Below are positions 53,255 to 62,921 of a stretch of DNA of 64,000 bases, in pieces. The first letter of the stretch is position 1; each line of letters starts with the position of its first letter. The notes beneath the pieces were generated by a model. That model did not search any database, was not told the origin of the DNA, and worked only from the letters and a program-made list of their open reading frames with translations. This stretch comes from Novosphingobium sp. (lineage in GTDB: Bacteria; Pseudomonadota; Alphaproteobacteria; Sphingomonadales; Sphingomonadaceae): contig JAGIAR010000003.1 in the NCBI GenBank assembly GCA_017744735.1, positions 124,001 to 188,000 on the forward strand, in the 5' to 3' direction. A program made the position numbers and the translations under genes.

Positions 53255-53959
53255 TTACTCCGGCGCACCGCCCGAACCGAGCTCCGCTTCGCCGGTCTCA
53301 CTCTCCGGCCGGGTCTCGAACACCTTGTCGACAATACCGAACTTCAGCGCCTCGTCGGCTTCGAGGAAGGTATCGCGATCCATCGCCTTCTCGATGTCCG
53401 ACAGGCTGCGCCCGGTATACTTGACGTAGAGGTCGTTCATCCGCGCGCGGATGCGCAGGATTTCCTTGGCCTGGATCTCGATGTCCGAAGCCATGCCCTG
53501 CGCCCCGCCCGAAGGCTGGTGGACCATGATCCGCGCATTCGGCAGCGCGATGCGCATGCCCGGCTCGCCCGCCGCGAGCAGGAAGCTGCCCATCGAAGCG
53601 GCTTGGCCGATGCACACGGTGGAAACGCGCGGCTTGATGTACTGCATGGTGTCGTGGATCGCCATGCCGGCCGTAACCACGCCGCCGGGCGAATTGATGT
53701 ACATGCTGATCGGGCGCGAGGGGTTCTCGCTCTCGAGGAACAGCAACTGCGCCACGATCAGCGAGGCCATCGTATCCTCGACCTGGCCGGTCACGAACAC
53801 GATCCGTTCGCGCAGCAGGCGGCTGAAGATATCGAAGGCGCGCTCGCCCCGGCTGGTGCTCTCGACGACGGTCGGCACCAGCGCCCCGGTCACCGGATCG
53901 CGGCCGAACCGGCCCTGGCTGCCGTAGGTTTCGCCGGAATTGCCAAACAGGTCGATCAT
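53255..53959 (-). CDS. clpP: ClpP, proteolytic subunit
   Basis: 234 aa. Serine protease with Ser122 in '[12 protein letters not shown]', His147 in '[10 protein letters not shown]' and a later Asp. '[24 protein letters not shown]' is the family N-terminal block. The ATG at 53959 gives 'MIDLFGN'; the upstream in-frame extension is not family-like. N-terminal residues of about 1-34 probably form the propeptide. Upstream of clpX, as in most alphaproteobacteria. Confidence 0.97.
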   Translation of the reverse strand: MIDLFGNSGETYGSQGRFGRDPVTGALVPTVVESTSRGERAFDIFSRLLRERIVFVTGQVEDTMASLIVAQLLFLESENPSRPISMYINSPGGVVTAGMAIHDTMQYIKPRVSTVCIGQAASMGSFLLAAGEPGMRIALPNARIMVHQPSGGAQGMASDIEIQAKEILRIRARMNDLYVKYTGRSLSDIEKAMDRDTFLEADEALKFGIVDKVFETRPESETGEAELGSGGAPE

Positions 53960-54148
53960 GAAAAATGCCCTCTCGTGAAGTCGTCCGCCTATGTCGCGAC
54001 TGCGGGCGCTTAGTTCAAGGCCCTTCGCCGATCGACCCACAAAGGTGTTCGTCGGCCCGGCGACGACACCGGTCGATTGCGGCGACACAGGTTCCGGAAC
54101 CCTCGTATGAGGGACTGTCTACGGATGTGGTCGATCTGGGGAGATCGT

Positions 54149-56243
54149 ATGGGAAGGACGGTGCTGCCGGTCGCGGCGGCTATGATTGCGCTGTTGCCGG
54201 CGGGTGCCGCGCGAGCGGAAAGTCCGGTGGAAACGGCGGGGCCCGTGCAGGGCGTAGCGGTCAAGGGCGGCACCTCTTATGTCCCGGCAGACTTCGCCCG
54301 CTTCGCGCCGAAGAGCGCGCTCGACATGGTCGAGCGGGCACCGGGCTTCACGATCCGCGACAACGAGGAAACGCGCGGGCTCGGCGAAGCGACCGCCAAC
54401 ATCCTGGTGAACGGCGAGCGGGTCGCGAACAAGGCCGAGAGTGTCTACGACCGGATGGCGCGCATCCCGGCGGACAGGGTCGAGCGGATCGAGATCGTAG
54501 ACGCATCCAATTTCGCGATCCCCGGGCTCGCCGGCCAGGTCGCCAACATCGTGACCGGGGCGGGCGGTGTGAGCGGCCGCTTCGAATGGCGGGGCGCGGT
54601 GCGATCGCATTATGCGCACAAGAACTTCTACGGCGGCGAGGCTTCGCTCAGCGGCACGCAGGGAAAGCTGGAATACACGCTCGCCCTGTCGAACAACAAC
54701 GGCCGCGGCGCCGTGGGCGGACCCTACACCCTCACCGACGGCGCGGGTGCCTTGACCGAGACTCGCCGCATGGTGATGACGGTCGACAACGAGAATCCGA
54801 AGGTCGCCGCGACCGTCAAATGGGATGCCCCCCGGCAGCGCAGTGGGGAATTTCCACGCCAATTACCACCGGTTCTATTCCGACCAGCTGCGCGACGAAA
54901 CCCGCGAGGTCATGGCCGGCAACGACAGCGATTGGCGCTACGACGCGCACAACCGTGGCTATGACTACGAGCTGGGCGGCGATTTCGAATTCGCGCTCGG
55001 CCCCGGGCGGCTCAAGCTGATCGGGCTGCACAACGAGACCCACGGTTTCTATCACGAGAGCGCAATCAGCACCTACCTCGACGCGACCCCCAGCGACGGC
55101 AGCCGCTTCACCCAGGCGACCGATTCCGCCGAAACCGTGGCCCGCGGCGAATACGGCTGGAAGATGCTCGGCGGCGATTGGCAGGTTGCGGTGGAGGCCG
55201 CCTACAACAGCCTGGACCAGGAGGCCCACCTGCTGTTGCTGCAGCCCGACGCAAGCTTTGCCGAAGAGCCCTTTCCCGGCAGCTCGGGCGGGGTCAGGGA
55301 AGACCGCTACGAGGCGATGCTGACCCATACCCGCCAGCTGGCGCCCAATCTGTCGCTCCAGCTCGGCGGCGGGGGCGAATATTCCCGGCTGGCGGAGACC
55401 GGCCCCGACGGGCTGGTGCGCAATTTCTACCGGCCGAAGGGCTCCGCCACGCTGGCCTGGACCCCGAAGAAGGGGCTGGACATCTCGCTCAAGCTGCTGC
55501 GCAAGGTCGGGCAGCTTTCGTTCGGCGACTTCCTGGCCGAGGTCGACCTCGGCGACCAGACCCAGAACGCCAGCAATGCCGAACTGGTCCCCACCCAGAG
55601 CTGGCAGGCGACGCTCGAGATCCGCAAGGATTTCGGCCGCTGGGGCTCGTCCACCCTGACCTTCTACGGCGAGCAGGCGCGCGACTGGATCGCGCTGATC
55701 CCGCTGCCCGGCGCCAATCCCGGCGAGCTGGTCGAGGCGGTCGGCAATGTCGACCATGCCTCGGTCCGCAACGTCGCGCTGTCGAGCACGGTCAATCTCG
55801 ATCCGCTCGGCTTCAAGGGCGCCAAGCTCGATCTCAACGGCAAGCTCGAACGCACCCGGCTGGAAGACCCGCTGACGCACACGATCCGCCAGTTCAGCTA
55901 CGAGAGCCCGGTCAGCTTCGACGTCAGCCTGCGCCACGACATTCCGCACAGCAGCTGGGCCTGGGGCGGCGGGATGAATTACGCCAACGCATTGCCCTAT
56001 TACCGGCTGGACGAGGTCGGTTACGACCACGAGGGGCCGATCTACACTTGGGCCTTCATCGAGAACAAGGACGTGCTCGGGCTGACGGTCCACTTCGAGG
56101 TGTTCAACCTGACCAACGGGCGCGGGCTGGTGAAGCGCACGATCTACGACGGTCCGCGCAACAGCGCGCCGGTGCTCTACGTCGAGCATCGCAACCAGCT
56201 GATCGGGCCGATCTTCCAGTTCAACGTCAAGGGCACGTTCTAG
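54149..56243 (+). pseudogene. TonB-dependent receptor-like gene with a +1 frameshift in a C6 run
   Basis: The start ATG at 54149 is preceded by GGGGAG and followed by a signal peptide ('LPVAAAMIALLPAGAARA'). A TonB-plug domain comes next ('DMVERAPGFTIRDNEETRGLGEATANILVNGERVANKAESVYDRM'). The frame runs to 54964 but loses sense at about 54835. From 54825 another frame carries the rest of a beta barrel, ending 'IFQFNVKGTF' with a terminal Phe. The junction is a run of six C (54829-54834); deleting one C gives a continuous protein of about 697 aa. It may be a true mutation, a sequencing error or phase variation. The ligand is unknown. Confidence 0.88.
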
Positions 56244-56294
56244 CGCGCGCTATTTGCGCTTGCGAGCCCGCCTTCGCAGGCGCAGCATGGCGCG

Positions 56295-57770
56295 ATGAGG
56301 AAAGCTTTCGTCACCGCCGCGCTGCTCGCCTGCTCGGCCTCGCTCCAGGCCGCTCCGGCCGCCGATGCCGACGCCGATCTCGCCCGGATCGCGGCGCTCG
56401 ACGATGCCGGGCCGCAGCTCGGCGCGGTGATCGTGCATGCAGATCCCCAGGCGGCGAAGGCAGCTGCCCAAGCCGCAGCTACCCTGCCGCTCGCCGGCCG
56501 CACGGTGCTGGTGAAGGACAATATCGAAACGAGGGAATGGCCGACCACCGCCGGCAGCCTGGCGCTGGCGGCCAACGCCACCGGCCGCGACGCACCGCTG
56601 ATCGCGCGGCTGCGCGCGGCAGGCGGCGTGGTGCTGGGCAAGACCAACCTTTCCGAATGGGCCAACATCCGCTCGTCCAACAGCACCAGCGGATGGAGCG
56701 CGGTCGGCGGCCTGACCAGGAACCCCTATGCAACCGACCGCAATGCCTGCGGCTCCTCGTCCGGCAGCGGCGCGTCGGTCGCGGCCGGCTTCGCCTGGGC
56801 GGCGATCGGGACCGAGACCGACGGCTCGATCACCTGCCCCGCCTCGCTCAACGGGATCGTCGGGTTCAAGCCGACCGTGGGCATGGTCAGCCGGACCTTC
56901 GTGGTCCCGATCAGCCACAGCCAGGACACCGCCGGGCCGATGGCACGCAATGTGCAGGATGCGGCGCTGCTGCTCGATGCCATCGCCGGGAGCGATCCGG
57001 CCGACCCGGCGACCGCCGCCGCCGATGCACACAAGGTCGGGTTCGCGGCCGGATTGGCCGGGGCTTCGCTCAAGGGTGTGCGGATCGGAGTGCTGCGCAA
57101 GGCGGTCGGCACCGATCCGAAGGTCGCCGCGCTGTTCGAACAGGCGCTGGCGGATCTGCGCAAGGCCGGCGCGGTGCCGGTGGAGATCGACTTCGAGCCC
57201 GACGAAGCGCTGGGACGCGACGAATTCGCGGTGCTGCTCTACGAATTGCGCGCGGACCTCGGCGCCTATCTCAAGGCCTCGCCCGCCGACATTCCGATCC
57301 GCAGCCTCGCCGACGCGATCGCCTTCGACAAGGCCCATGCGGCCGAGGAGATGCGCTGGTTCGGACAGGACGTGTTCGAGCAGGCGGAAGCCGCGACCGA
57401 CACCGCAGCCTATGAGAAGGTCCGCGCCAATTCCCTCCGCCTCGCCGGTACCGAGGGGATCGACCGTCTGCTGAAGGAGAATGACGTGCGCTTCCTGATC
57501 GCGCCCACCGCCGGTCCGGCCTGGACCAGCGACCTCGTCAACGGCGATCATTTCAGCGGCTCGATCGGCGCCGGGAACCTGGCGGCGATCGCCGGCTATC
57601 CGCATCTGACCGTGCCGATGGGCGCGGTCGAGGGCCTGCCGGTGGGCCTGTCGATCATGGGTCCGCAATGGTCCGACGCCGAGGTGCTGAAGGCCGGTGC
57701 GGCCTATGAGCGGGCGCGCAGCGCCAAGCTGGCCGAACCCACCTTCAAGCCCTGGGCGCCCGTCCCCTGA
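56295..57770 (+). CDS. Secreted amidase-signature family amidase
   Basis: 491 aa. A signal peptide ('AFVTAALLACSASLQAAPAA') sets it apart from GatA. The triad is Lys74 ('TVLVKDNIETR'), a cis-Ser near 155 ('CGSSSGSGAS') and nucleophile Ser178 ('GTETDGSITCPASL'). It hydrolyses an amide in the periplasm; the substrate is unknown. It lies 52 bp after the TonB receptor on the same strand, so an uptake-and-hydrolysis pairing is possible, and is followed by a strong terminator. Confidence 0.92.
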   Translation: MRKAFVTAALLACSASLQAAPAADADADLARIAALDDAGPQLGAVIVHADPQAAKAAAQAAATLPLAGRTVLVKDNIETREWPTTAGSLALAANATGRDAPLIARLRAAGGVVLGKTNLSEWANIRSSNSTSGWSAVGGLTRNPYATDRNACGSSSGSGASVAAGFAWAAIGTETDGSITCPASLNGIVGFKPTVGMVSRTFVVPISHSQDTAGPMARNVQDAALLLDAIAGSDPADPATAAADAHKVGFAAGLAGASLKGVRIGVLRKAVGTDPKVAALFEQALADLRKAGAVPVEIDFEPDEALGRDEFAVLLYELRADLGAYLKASPADIPIRSLADAIAFDKAHAAEEMRWFGQDVFEQAEAATDTAAYEKVRANSLRLAGTEGIDRLLKENDVRFLIAPTAGPAWTSDLVNGDHFSGSIGAGNLAAIAGYPHLTVPMGAVEGLPVGLSIMGPQWSDAEVLKAGAAYERARSAKLAEPTFKPWAPVP

Positions 57771-57782
57771 CCGGGTGAAACC

Positions 57783-57815
57783 AAAAAGGCCGCGGGGATC
57801 GCCCGCGGCCTTTTT
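57783..57815. terminator. Bidirectional terminator between the amidase gene and tig
   Basis: AAAAAGGCCGCGGG and CCCGCGGCCTTTTT flank a short loop, giving an A tract on one side and a T tract on the other. It can stop transcription of both convergent genes. Confidence 0.92.
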
Positions 57816-57836
57816 CGTTCGTGCAGCGCTGGCGCG

Positions 57837-59393
57837 TTACTTCTTGGCAGGCGCCTTCTTGGCGGCCGGCTTGTCGGCGGCAGCCTTCTTCGGAGCGGCT
57901 TCCTTCTTGGGAGCGGCCTCCTTCTTGGGAGCGGCCTCCTTCTTGGGCGCCGCTTCCTTCTTCGGAGCCGCTTCCTTGGCCGGCTTCTCGGCCTTTTCCG
58001 CCGGAGCCTTGGCTTCCTTCTTGGCCGCGGGCTTCTTGGCCGGCTTGGCGTCGGCCGCCGGAGCCTCGTCGGCCTCGATCGCGGCCTCGATTTCCTCGCG
58101 GGTCACTTCGCGCTCGGTCACCTCGGCCTTGTCGAACAGGAAGTCGACGACCTTGTCCTCATACAGCGGCGCGCGCAGCTGGGCCTGGGCCATCGCGTCC
58201 TGCGCGACGTAATCGACGAAGCGCTGGCGGTCTTCCGGGCGATACTGCTGGGCGGCCTGCTGGATCAGCATGCGCATTTCCTGCTGGCTGACCTCGACCC
58301 CGTTGGCCTGGCCGATTTCCGACAGCAGCAGGCCCAGGCGCACGCGGCGCTCGGCGATGCGGCGGTAATCGTCCTTCTCGGCCTCGATCTCCTTCATCGC
58401 GGCTTCCGGATCGGCCTCGCGCGCGGCTTCCTGCTGGAGCTGGTTCCAGATCTGCTCGAACTCGGCCTCGACCATCGTCGGCGGGACCGGGAAATTGTGG
58501 TCCGCGGCAAGGATGTCGAGCAGCGAACGCTTCATCGCGGTGCGGGTGAGCCCGGCGGTTTCCTGCTCGAGCTGGCCGCGCAGCAGTTCCTTCAGCTTGT
58601 CGAGGCTTTCGAGGCCGAGCGCCTTGGCGAAATCCTCGTCCGCCTTGGTTTCGCCCTCGACCTTCACGGCCTTGACCACGATGTCGAAGGTCGCTTCCTG
58701 GCCCTTGAGGTTCTCGGCCGGATAGTCGGCCGGGAAGGTCACGGTGATGACCTTCTCGTCGCCCGCCTTCACGCCGACCAGCTGGTCCTCGAAGCCGGGG
58801 ATGAACTGGCCCGAGCCGAGCACCAGCGGGGCGTCTTCCGCCTTGCCGCCTTCGAACTCGACCCCGTCGAGCTTGCCGGTGAAGTCGATGATCAGCTGAT
58901 CGCCGTCCGCCGCCTTCTTGGTCTTGGGCGCGTCGGTGTAGCTCTTCTGGCTCTTCGCGATGTTCGCCACCGCCTCGTCGACCTGCGCATCGGTCACCGG
59001 CACGGTCAGCTTCTCGAGCTTCAGGCCCTCGATCGACGGTGCGACGATGTCGGGCAGCACTTCCAGCTCGATCGCCAGTTCGGCGTTCTTGCCAGGCTCG
59101 TAGCCTTCACTGAGCTCGACCTTCGGCTGCAGCGCCGGGCGCAGCTGGCGGCCCGAGATCAGCCCGTCGACCGATTCGCGGATCGTCGTGTTCAGCACGT
59201 CGGCGTGGAGCGCCTCGCCGTGCATCTTCTTGACGAGGTTCGCCGGAACCTTGCCGGGACGGAAGCCGGGCATCCGCACCTGTGGCGCGATGCGCTTGAT
59301 CTCGCGGTCGATCCGGGCCTCGATATCCTTGGCATCGATGGTAAGCGTATAGGCGCGCTTCAGGCCTTCACTGCTGGTTTCGACGATCTGCAT
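57837..59393 (-). CDS. tig: Trigger factor with a repeated Lys/Ala-rich C-terminal tail
   Basis: 518 aa, longer than E. coli trigger factor (432). The ribosome-binding loop is 'MPGFRPGKVPANLVKK'. The PPIase domain is 'GDQLIIDFTGKLDGVEFEGGKAEDAPLVLGSGQFIPGFEDQLVG', and the helical chaperone arms follow. After about residue 440 the tail is Lys/Ala/Pro-rich, with five EAAPKK repeats encoded by 18-bp units at 57885-57974. The ATG at 59393 is the family start. It lies just downstream of tRNA-Leu. The tail may aid nucleic-acid or ribosome contact. Confidence 0.95.
   Translation of the reverse strand: MQIVETSSEGLKRAYTLTIDAKDIEARIDREIKRIAPQVRMPGFRPGKVPANLVKKMHGEALHADVLNTTIRESVDGLISGRQLRPALQPKVELSEGYEPGKNAELAIELEVLPDIVAPSIEGLKLEKLTVPVTDAQVDEAVANIAKSQKSYTDAPKTKKAADGDQLIIDFTGKLDGVEFEGGKAEDAPLVLGSGQFIPGFEDQLVGVKAGDEKVITVTFPADYPAENLKGQEATFDIVVKAVKVEGETKADEDFAKALGLESLDKLKELLRGQLEQETAGLTRTAMKRSLLDILAADHNFPVPPTMVEAEFEQIWNQLQQEAAREADPEAAMKEIEAEKDDYRRIAERRVRLGLLLSEIGQANGVEVSQQEMRMLIQQAAQQYRPEDRQRFVDYVAQDAMAQAQLRAPLYEDKVVDFLFDKAEVTEREVTREEIEAAIEADEAPAADAKPAKKPAAKKEAKAPAEKAEKPAKEAAPKKEAAPKKEAAPKKEAAPKKEAAPKKAAADKPAAKKAPAKK
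57885..57974. repeat. Five tandem 18-bp units in tig
   Basis: Five consecutive 18-bp units (57885, 57903, 57921, 57939, 57957), each encoding EAAPKK on the minus strand. Units 2 and 3 are identical and the others differ at a few wobble positions. Such arrays can vary in copy number by slippage. Confidence 0.92.
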
Positions 59394-59451
59394 GTCGCTT
59401 GTCTTGCCTTCCAAAAATCTCTTCCGTGCCGGCTTCTCCGCGCGGGGGAAC

Positions 59452-59536
59452 TGGTGCGGGCGAAGGGACTCGAACCCCCACATCTTGCGATACTGGTACC
59501 TAAAACCAGCGCGTCTACCAATTCCGCCACGCCCGC
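59452..59536 (-). tRNA. tRNA-Leu (anticodon UAG)
   Basis: 85 nt including an encoded CCA. The acceptor stem GCGGGCG pairs with the 3' side. The anticodon stem CTGGT/ACCAG encloses TTTAGGT, so the anticodon is TAG. The T arm is GGGGGTTCGAGTCCC, and the long variable arm is typical of class II tRNA-Leu. It decodes CUA and, by wobble, other CUN codons. It lies 58 bp upstream of tig on the same strand. Confidence 0.97.
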
Positions 59537-59702
59537 GGCCCAGCGCAGCCAACAGCGCCCCGATTCTTCAGGGCCTGCGAGCAGGCAGAGGCCCTTAGAA
59601 GGGCGCGGCCAAAAGGGCAAGCGCCACGGCGGGCCGAACGGCCGGAAGGAACGGGCCGTGCGGCGGGCGCGTTTCCTTCCCATACCGCGAAAGGAGCGCG
59701 CC

Positions 59703-60005
59703 ATGACCGATCGCCCGCAATCGACCCCGTTCTACGACACGCCGACCGTGCCGCCCGCCACTCCGCCGGTGATCAACGAGCACGCCAATCCCGCCGACGC
59801 CGGACTGGCCAAGACCAACGGCGACAGCGACTATCCCGGCAGCACGCCGGACGAGACGGTGGAGCCCGGCGGCGACACCTACGATCCCTCGATCCCCGAG
59901 CAAGGCGTGCCGCCGGGAGAGGAAAGCATCGACCAGCCCGGCGAGACCCCGGACGAAATTCCGGCGGCTCCCGCGATCCCGGCCGAAGCGCCCGCGCCCG
60001 ATTGA
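59703..60005 (+). CDS. Pro/Glu-rich hypothetical protein, probably disordered
   Basis: 100 aa, nearly 25% Pro with many Asp, Glu and Thr ('PGSTPDETVEPGGDTYDPSIPEQGVPPGEES'). No signal, membrane segment or recognisable domain. A clear GGAG ribosome-binding motif lies 7 bases before the ATG. The composition suggests an intrinsically disordered acidic protein. The function is unknown. Confidence 0.6.
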   Translation: MTDRPQSTPFYDTPTVPPATPPVINEHANPADAGLAKTNGDSDYPGSTPDETVEPGGDTYDPSIPEQGVPPGEESIDQPGETPDEIPAAPAIPAEAPAPD

Positions 60006-60036
60006 TTTTCGTGGCCGTGCTGCCTAAGCGCCGCGG

Positions 60037-60339
60037 ATGAGCGAAGAAACCTCCCCTCCCGCGCCCGCAGCCGGCCCGGACGTCCCGCCCGATCGCCTGG
60101 CGATCAGCCATCTCTCGCCGTTCTTCGACGCGGAGAAGCTGCAGCGCGGGATCGGGATCCGCTTCAAGGGCACGGTTCGTACCAATGTGGACGAATATTG
60201 CATCTCGGAAGGCTGGGTGCGAGTGCAGGCAGGGCGCTCGCTCGATCGCCGCGGCCAGCCGCTGCTGATCAAGCTCAAGGGGCCGGTGGAAGCCTGGTAC
60301 GAGGATCTCGGCGAAGACGCGCCGGTCGCGAAGCTCTAG
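60037..60339 (+). CDS. DUF3297 family protein
   Basis: 100 aa. After a Pro/Ala-rich N-terminus the conserved block 'PDRLAISHLSPFFDAEKLQRGIGIRFKGTVRTNVDEYCISEGWVRVQAG' identifies DUF3297, a small soluble family of unknown role common in proteobacteria. Its stop overlaps the convergent CHAP gene's stop by 4 bp. Function unknown. Confidence 0.85.
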   Translation: MSEETSPPAPAAGPDVPPDRLAISHLSPFFDAEKLQRGIGIRFKGTVRTNVDEYCISEGWVRVQAGRSLDRRGQPLLIKLKGPVEAWYEDLGEDAPVAKL

Positions 60340-60989
60340 CGCTTGCGCGTCTGGGCCGCGGCGATAATCTCGCCGATCACGTCGCGGCGTTTCGGTTCCG
60401 CGGGCTGTCCGGCGCGATAGGACGCATTCAGCAGCACTGCGGGACGGCCCGGTTTCGCGCCATCGATCCGCTCGTTGTAGATGAAGCCGGTCACGGGCCA
60501 GGCGGTGCCGCCGAGGGACTGGATCGGATCGTACCACACGCGTACTTCGCTCCAGTCGTTGGCGTCCGACACGTCGACCGCGCGCACATCGTCCTCGACC
60601 TGTCCGCGCCGCCCGTTGATCGGCGACCAGTTCGAATGACGCAGCAGAACGGTACGCGAATCGATGATCCGGCTGACTGCCGCGACATGGCCCAGGCGCA
60701 TGTTGCCAAAGGGCTGGAATGCCATCACCGCGCCCACCTTGGGCCGCGAACCGCGCCGGTAATGCCCTTCGGCCTGACCCCACCAGGTCCAGGCATCGCC
60801 GTAGATCTGGATGCCCGAGACCTGACGCGCATAGGGCACGCATTGGAGATAGGGCAGCGAATCGATCTCGGCCGGTGCGACCCTTCCGCCGAGATCGACT
60901 GCTCCCGCCGGGACGGGCGTCGCCAGCGACGGCGCGGCCATTAAGGCCAGCGCCGTCCCCGCGATGAACTTTGAAGACTGTCCCCACAT
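60336..60989 (-). CDS. Secreted CHAP-domain (NlpC/P60-like) cell-wall amidase
   Basis: 217 aa. A signal peptide ('FIAGTALALMAAPSLATP') precedes a CHAP domain: Cys50 in 'LPYLQCVPYARQVSGI', His101 in 'MRLGHVAAVSRI' and a further polar residue in 'LRHSNWS'. CHAP enzymes cleave peptide crosslinks or the amide of peptidoglycan. 'GDAWTWWGQAEGHYRRGSRPKVGAVMAF' is the typical substrate-cleft region. Convergent with DUF3297. Confidence 0.92.
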   Translation of the reverse strand: MWGQSSKFIAGTALALMAAPSLATPVPAGAVDLGGRVAPAEIDSLPYLQCVPYARQVSGIQIYGDAWTWWGQAEGHYRRGSRPKVGAVMAFQPFGNMRLGHVAAVSRIIDSRTVLLRHSNWSPINGRRGQVEDDVRAVDVSDANDWSEVRVWYDPIQSLGGTAWPVTGFIYNERIDGAKPGRPAVLLNASYRAGQPAEPKRRDVIGEIIAAAQTRKR

Positions 60990-61128
60990 GGCGCCGATTC
61001 TTGCCCGCGAGGGTTAGTATGACCTTTCCAATCATGGTTAACCTGCGGGTAAGGAACAGTGCCGCCGGGCTTACCTTCTGTCGAAATCCTTGCGTTTCGC
61101 GTCCCGGACCGCCACCTGCCGCAGAATT

Positions 61129-62514
61129 ATGCTCCCGCAAGTCATCATCATCGGCCGCCCGAACGTCGGGAAATCGACGCTGTTCAACCGGCTGATCGGC
61201 AAGAAGCTGGCGCTGGTCGACGACCAGCCCGGGGTCACGCGCGACCGCCGCTTCGGCGAGGCGCACCTGCTGGGGCTCGACTTCACGATCGTCGACACCG
61301 CCGGCTGGGAGGACGAGGATCCCGACACGCTGCCCGGGCGGATGCGGGCGCAGACCGAGATTTCGGTCGAAGGCGCGACCGCCGCGCTGTTCGTGTTCGA
61401 CGGGCGCGCCGGGGTCACCCCGCTGGACGAGGAAGTCGCCCGCTGGCTGCGCGAAAAGGATTTGCCGGTCGTGCTGGTCGCGAACAAGGCCGAGGGCCGC
61501 GCCGCGCAGGACGGCATCATGGAAGCCTATTCGCTGGGCCTGGGCGATCCGATCCCCTTCTCGGCCGAGCACGGCGAGGGGCTGGTCGACCTGTTCGAGG
61601 CGTTGCGGCCGCTGATCGACGGCGCGGATGTCGAGGAGCCGGCAGGCCCCGAGCTCGACGAGCACGGCGATGTCATCGCCTCCGGCCCGCTCAAGCTGGC
61701 GATCGTCGGCCGCCCGAACGCGGGCAAATCGACCCTGATAAACCGGCTGCTCGGCGAGGACCGGCTGCTGACCGGGCCCGAGGCCGGGATCACCCGCGAT
61801 TCGATCGCGATCGACTGGCAGTGGACCGATCCCAAGAGCGGCGAGACCCGCGACATCCGCCTGATCGACACCGCCGGAATGCGCAAGAAGGCGCGGGTGA
61901 CCGAGAAGCTCGAGAAGATGGCGGTGGCCGATGCGCGCCACGCGGTCGATTTCGCCGAAGTCGTCGTGCTGCTGCTCGATGCGACATTGGGCCTCGAGCA
62001 CCAGGACCTCAAGATCGCCGATCTGGTGCTGCAGGAAGGTCGCGCGCTGATGATCGCGATCAACAAATGGGACGTGGCCGAAGATCCTTCGGGCCTGTTC
62101 AACGGCATCCGCGAGGCGCTCGGCGACGGCCTCAGCCAGGTCAAGGGCGTGCCGCTGTTCTCGGTCTCGGCCAAGACCGGCAAGGGGCTCGACACGATGC
62201 TCGGCGCGGCGTTCGACCTGCGCGAGACCTGGTCGAAACGCGTGCCGACCGCCGGGCTCAACCGCTGGTTCGACGACGCGCTGGCCGCCAATCCGCCGCC
62301 GGCGCCCGGCGGCAAGCGGATCAAATTGCGCTACATCACCCAGATCAAGACCCGCCCGCCGAGCTTCGTGATCTTCGGCTCGCGGCTTGAGCTGCTCCCG
62401 GCGAGTTATGAGCGCTACCTGGTCAACGGGCTGCGGCGCGAACTCGGTTTCAGTTCGGTGCCGATCCGCCTGACCCTGCGCAGCTCGAAGAGCCCTTACG
62501 CGAAGAAGGATTAG
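61129..62514 (+). CDS. der: Ribosome biogenesis GTPase Der (EngA)
   Basis: 461 aa with two GTPase domains in tandem: G1 motifs at residues 9-16 (GRPNVGKS) and 194-201 (GRPNAGKS), each with DTAG and NKxD-type motifs (VANKAEG and INKWDV). A C-terminal KH-like domain follows ('RIKLRYITQIKTRPPSFVIFGSR'). It aids maturation of the 50S subunit. The ATG at 61129 starts right before the G1 motif; an in-frame extension to 61090 is rejected. Confidence 0.97.
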   Translation: MLPQVIIIGRPNVGKSTLFNRLIGKKLALVDDQPGVTRDRRFGEAHLLGLDFTIVDTAGWEDEDPDTLPGRMRAQTEISVEGATAALFVFDGRAGVTPLDEEVARWLREKDLPVVLVANKAEGRAAQDGIMEAYSLGLGDPIPFSAEHGEGLVDLFEALRPLIDGADVEEPAGPELDEHGDVIASGPLKLAIVGRPNAGKSTLINRLLGEDRLLTGPEAGITRDSIAIDWQWTDPKSGETRDIRLIDTAGMRKKARVTEKLEKMAVADARHAVDFAEVVVLLLDATLGLEHQDLKIADLVLQEGRALMIAINKWDVAEDPSGLFNGIREALGDGLSQVKGVPLFSVSAKTGKGLDTMLGAAFDLRETWSKRVPTAGLNRWFDDALAANPPPAPGGKRIKLRYITQIKTRPPSFVIFGSRLELLPASYERYLVNGLRRELGFSSVPIRLTLRSSKSPYAKKD

Positions 62515-62539
62515 GGGCCCCGCGCCCACCCCCATCCGC

Positions 62540-62690
62540 CATCCTGAACCTGTTTCAGGATCCGTTCGTCGGTTTGCCCGGAGCGAGGAAGCGAAGGCCA
62601 AACATAACCACGAAGTCAGGTCCGGCCCCTTCCTCTGCGCTTGAGGCGCGATGGATGCCGAAACAAGTTCAGGACGACGGTAAGGAGCGG
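62540..62690. repeat. Palindromic intergenic repeat (family 3)
   Basis: The left end ATCCTGAACCTGTTTCAGGATCC and the right end GAAACAAGTTCAGGACGACGG are inverted relatives of the ends at 39072-39212, with an unrelated centre of about 100 bp. It fills the gap between der and the tautomerase gene. Confidence 0.75.
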
Positions 62691-62694
62691 CTGC

Positions 62695-62910
62695 CTAAGA
62701 CGGCGGCGCCGCCAGCTTCGCCCGGAACTCCGGCACCGGCAGCCCGCCGACGCCCCAGTTGTCCGGATCGACCTCCTCGATCACGACATGGGTGGTCGCG
62801 GGGTTCTTGCCCAGTACGCTGCGCAGGGTTTCGGTGATTTCGGCAATCACCCGGGCCTTCTGCGCCGAGGTCGCCCCTTCTTTGGTGATCCTGACGGATA
62901 CGAACGGCAC
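62695..62910 (-). CDS. 4-oxalocrotonate tautomerase family protein
   Basis: 71 aa, with the catalytic Pro right after the initiator Met ('MPFVSVRITKEGATSAQKARVIAEITETLRSVLGKNPATTHVVIEEVD'). This is the characteristic 4-OT/DmpI-like fold, active as an oligomer. The substrate is unknown; no meta-cleavage pathway genes are nearby. It follows the DMT permease gene after 11 bp. Confidence 0.92.
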   Translation of the reverse strand: MPFVSVRITKEGATSAQKARVIAEITETLRSVLGKNPATTHVVIEEVDPDNWGVGGLPVPEFRAKLAAPPS

Positions 62911-62921
62911 GGTCGGGTCTC

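Noticed and set aside
57885-57974. CRISPR-like tandem repeat
   Set aside because: Units are 18 bp, contiguous without spacers, and encode a peptide repeat in tig.
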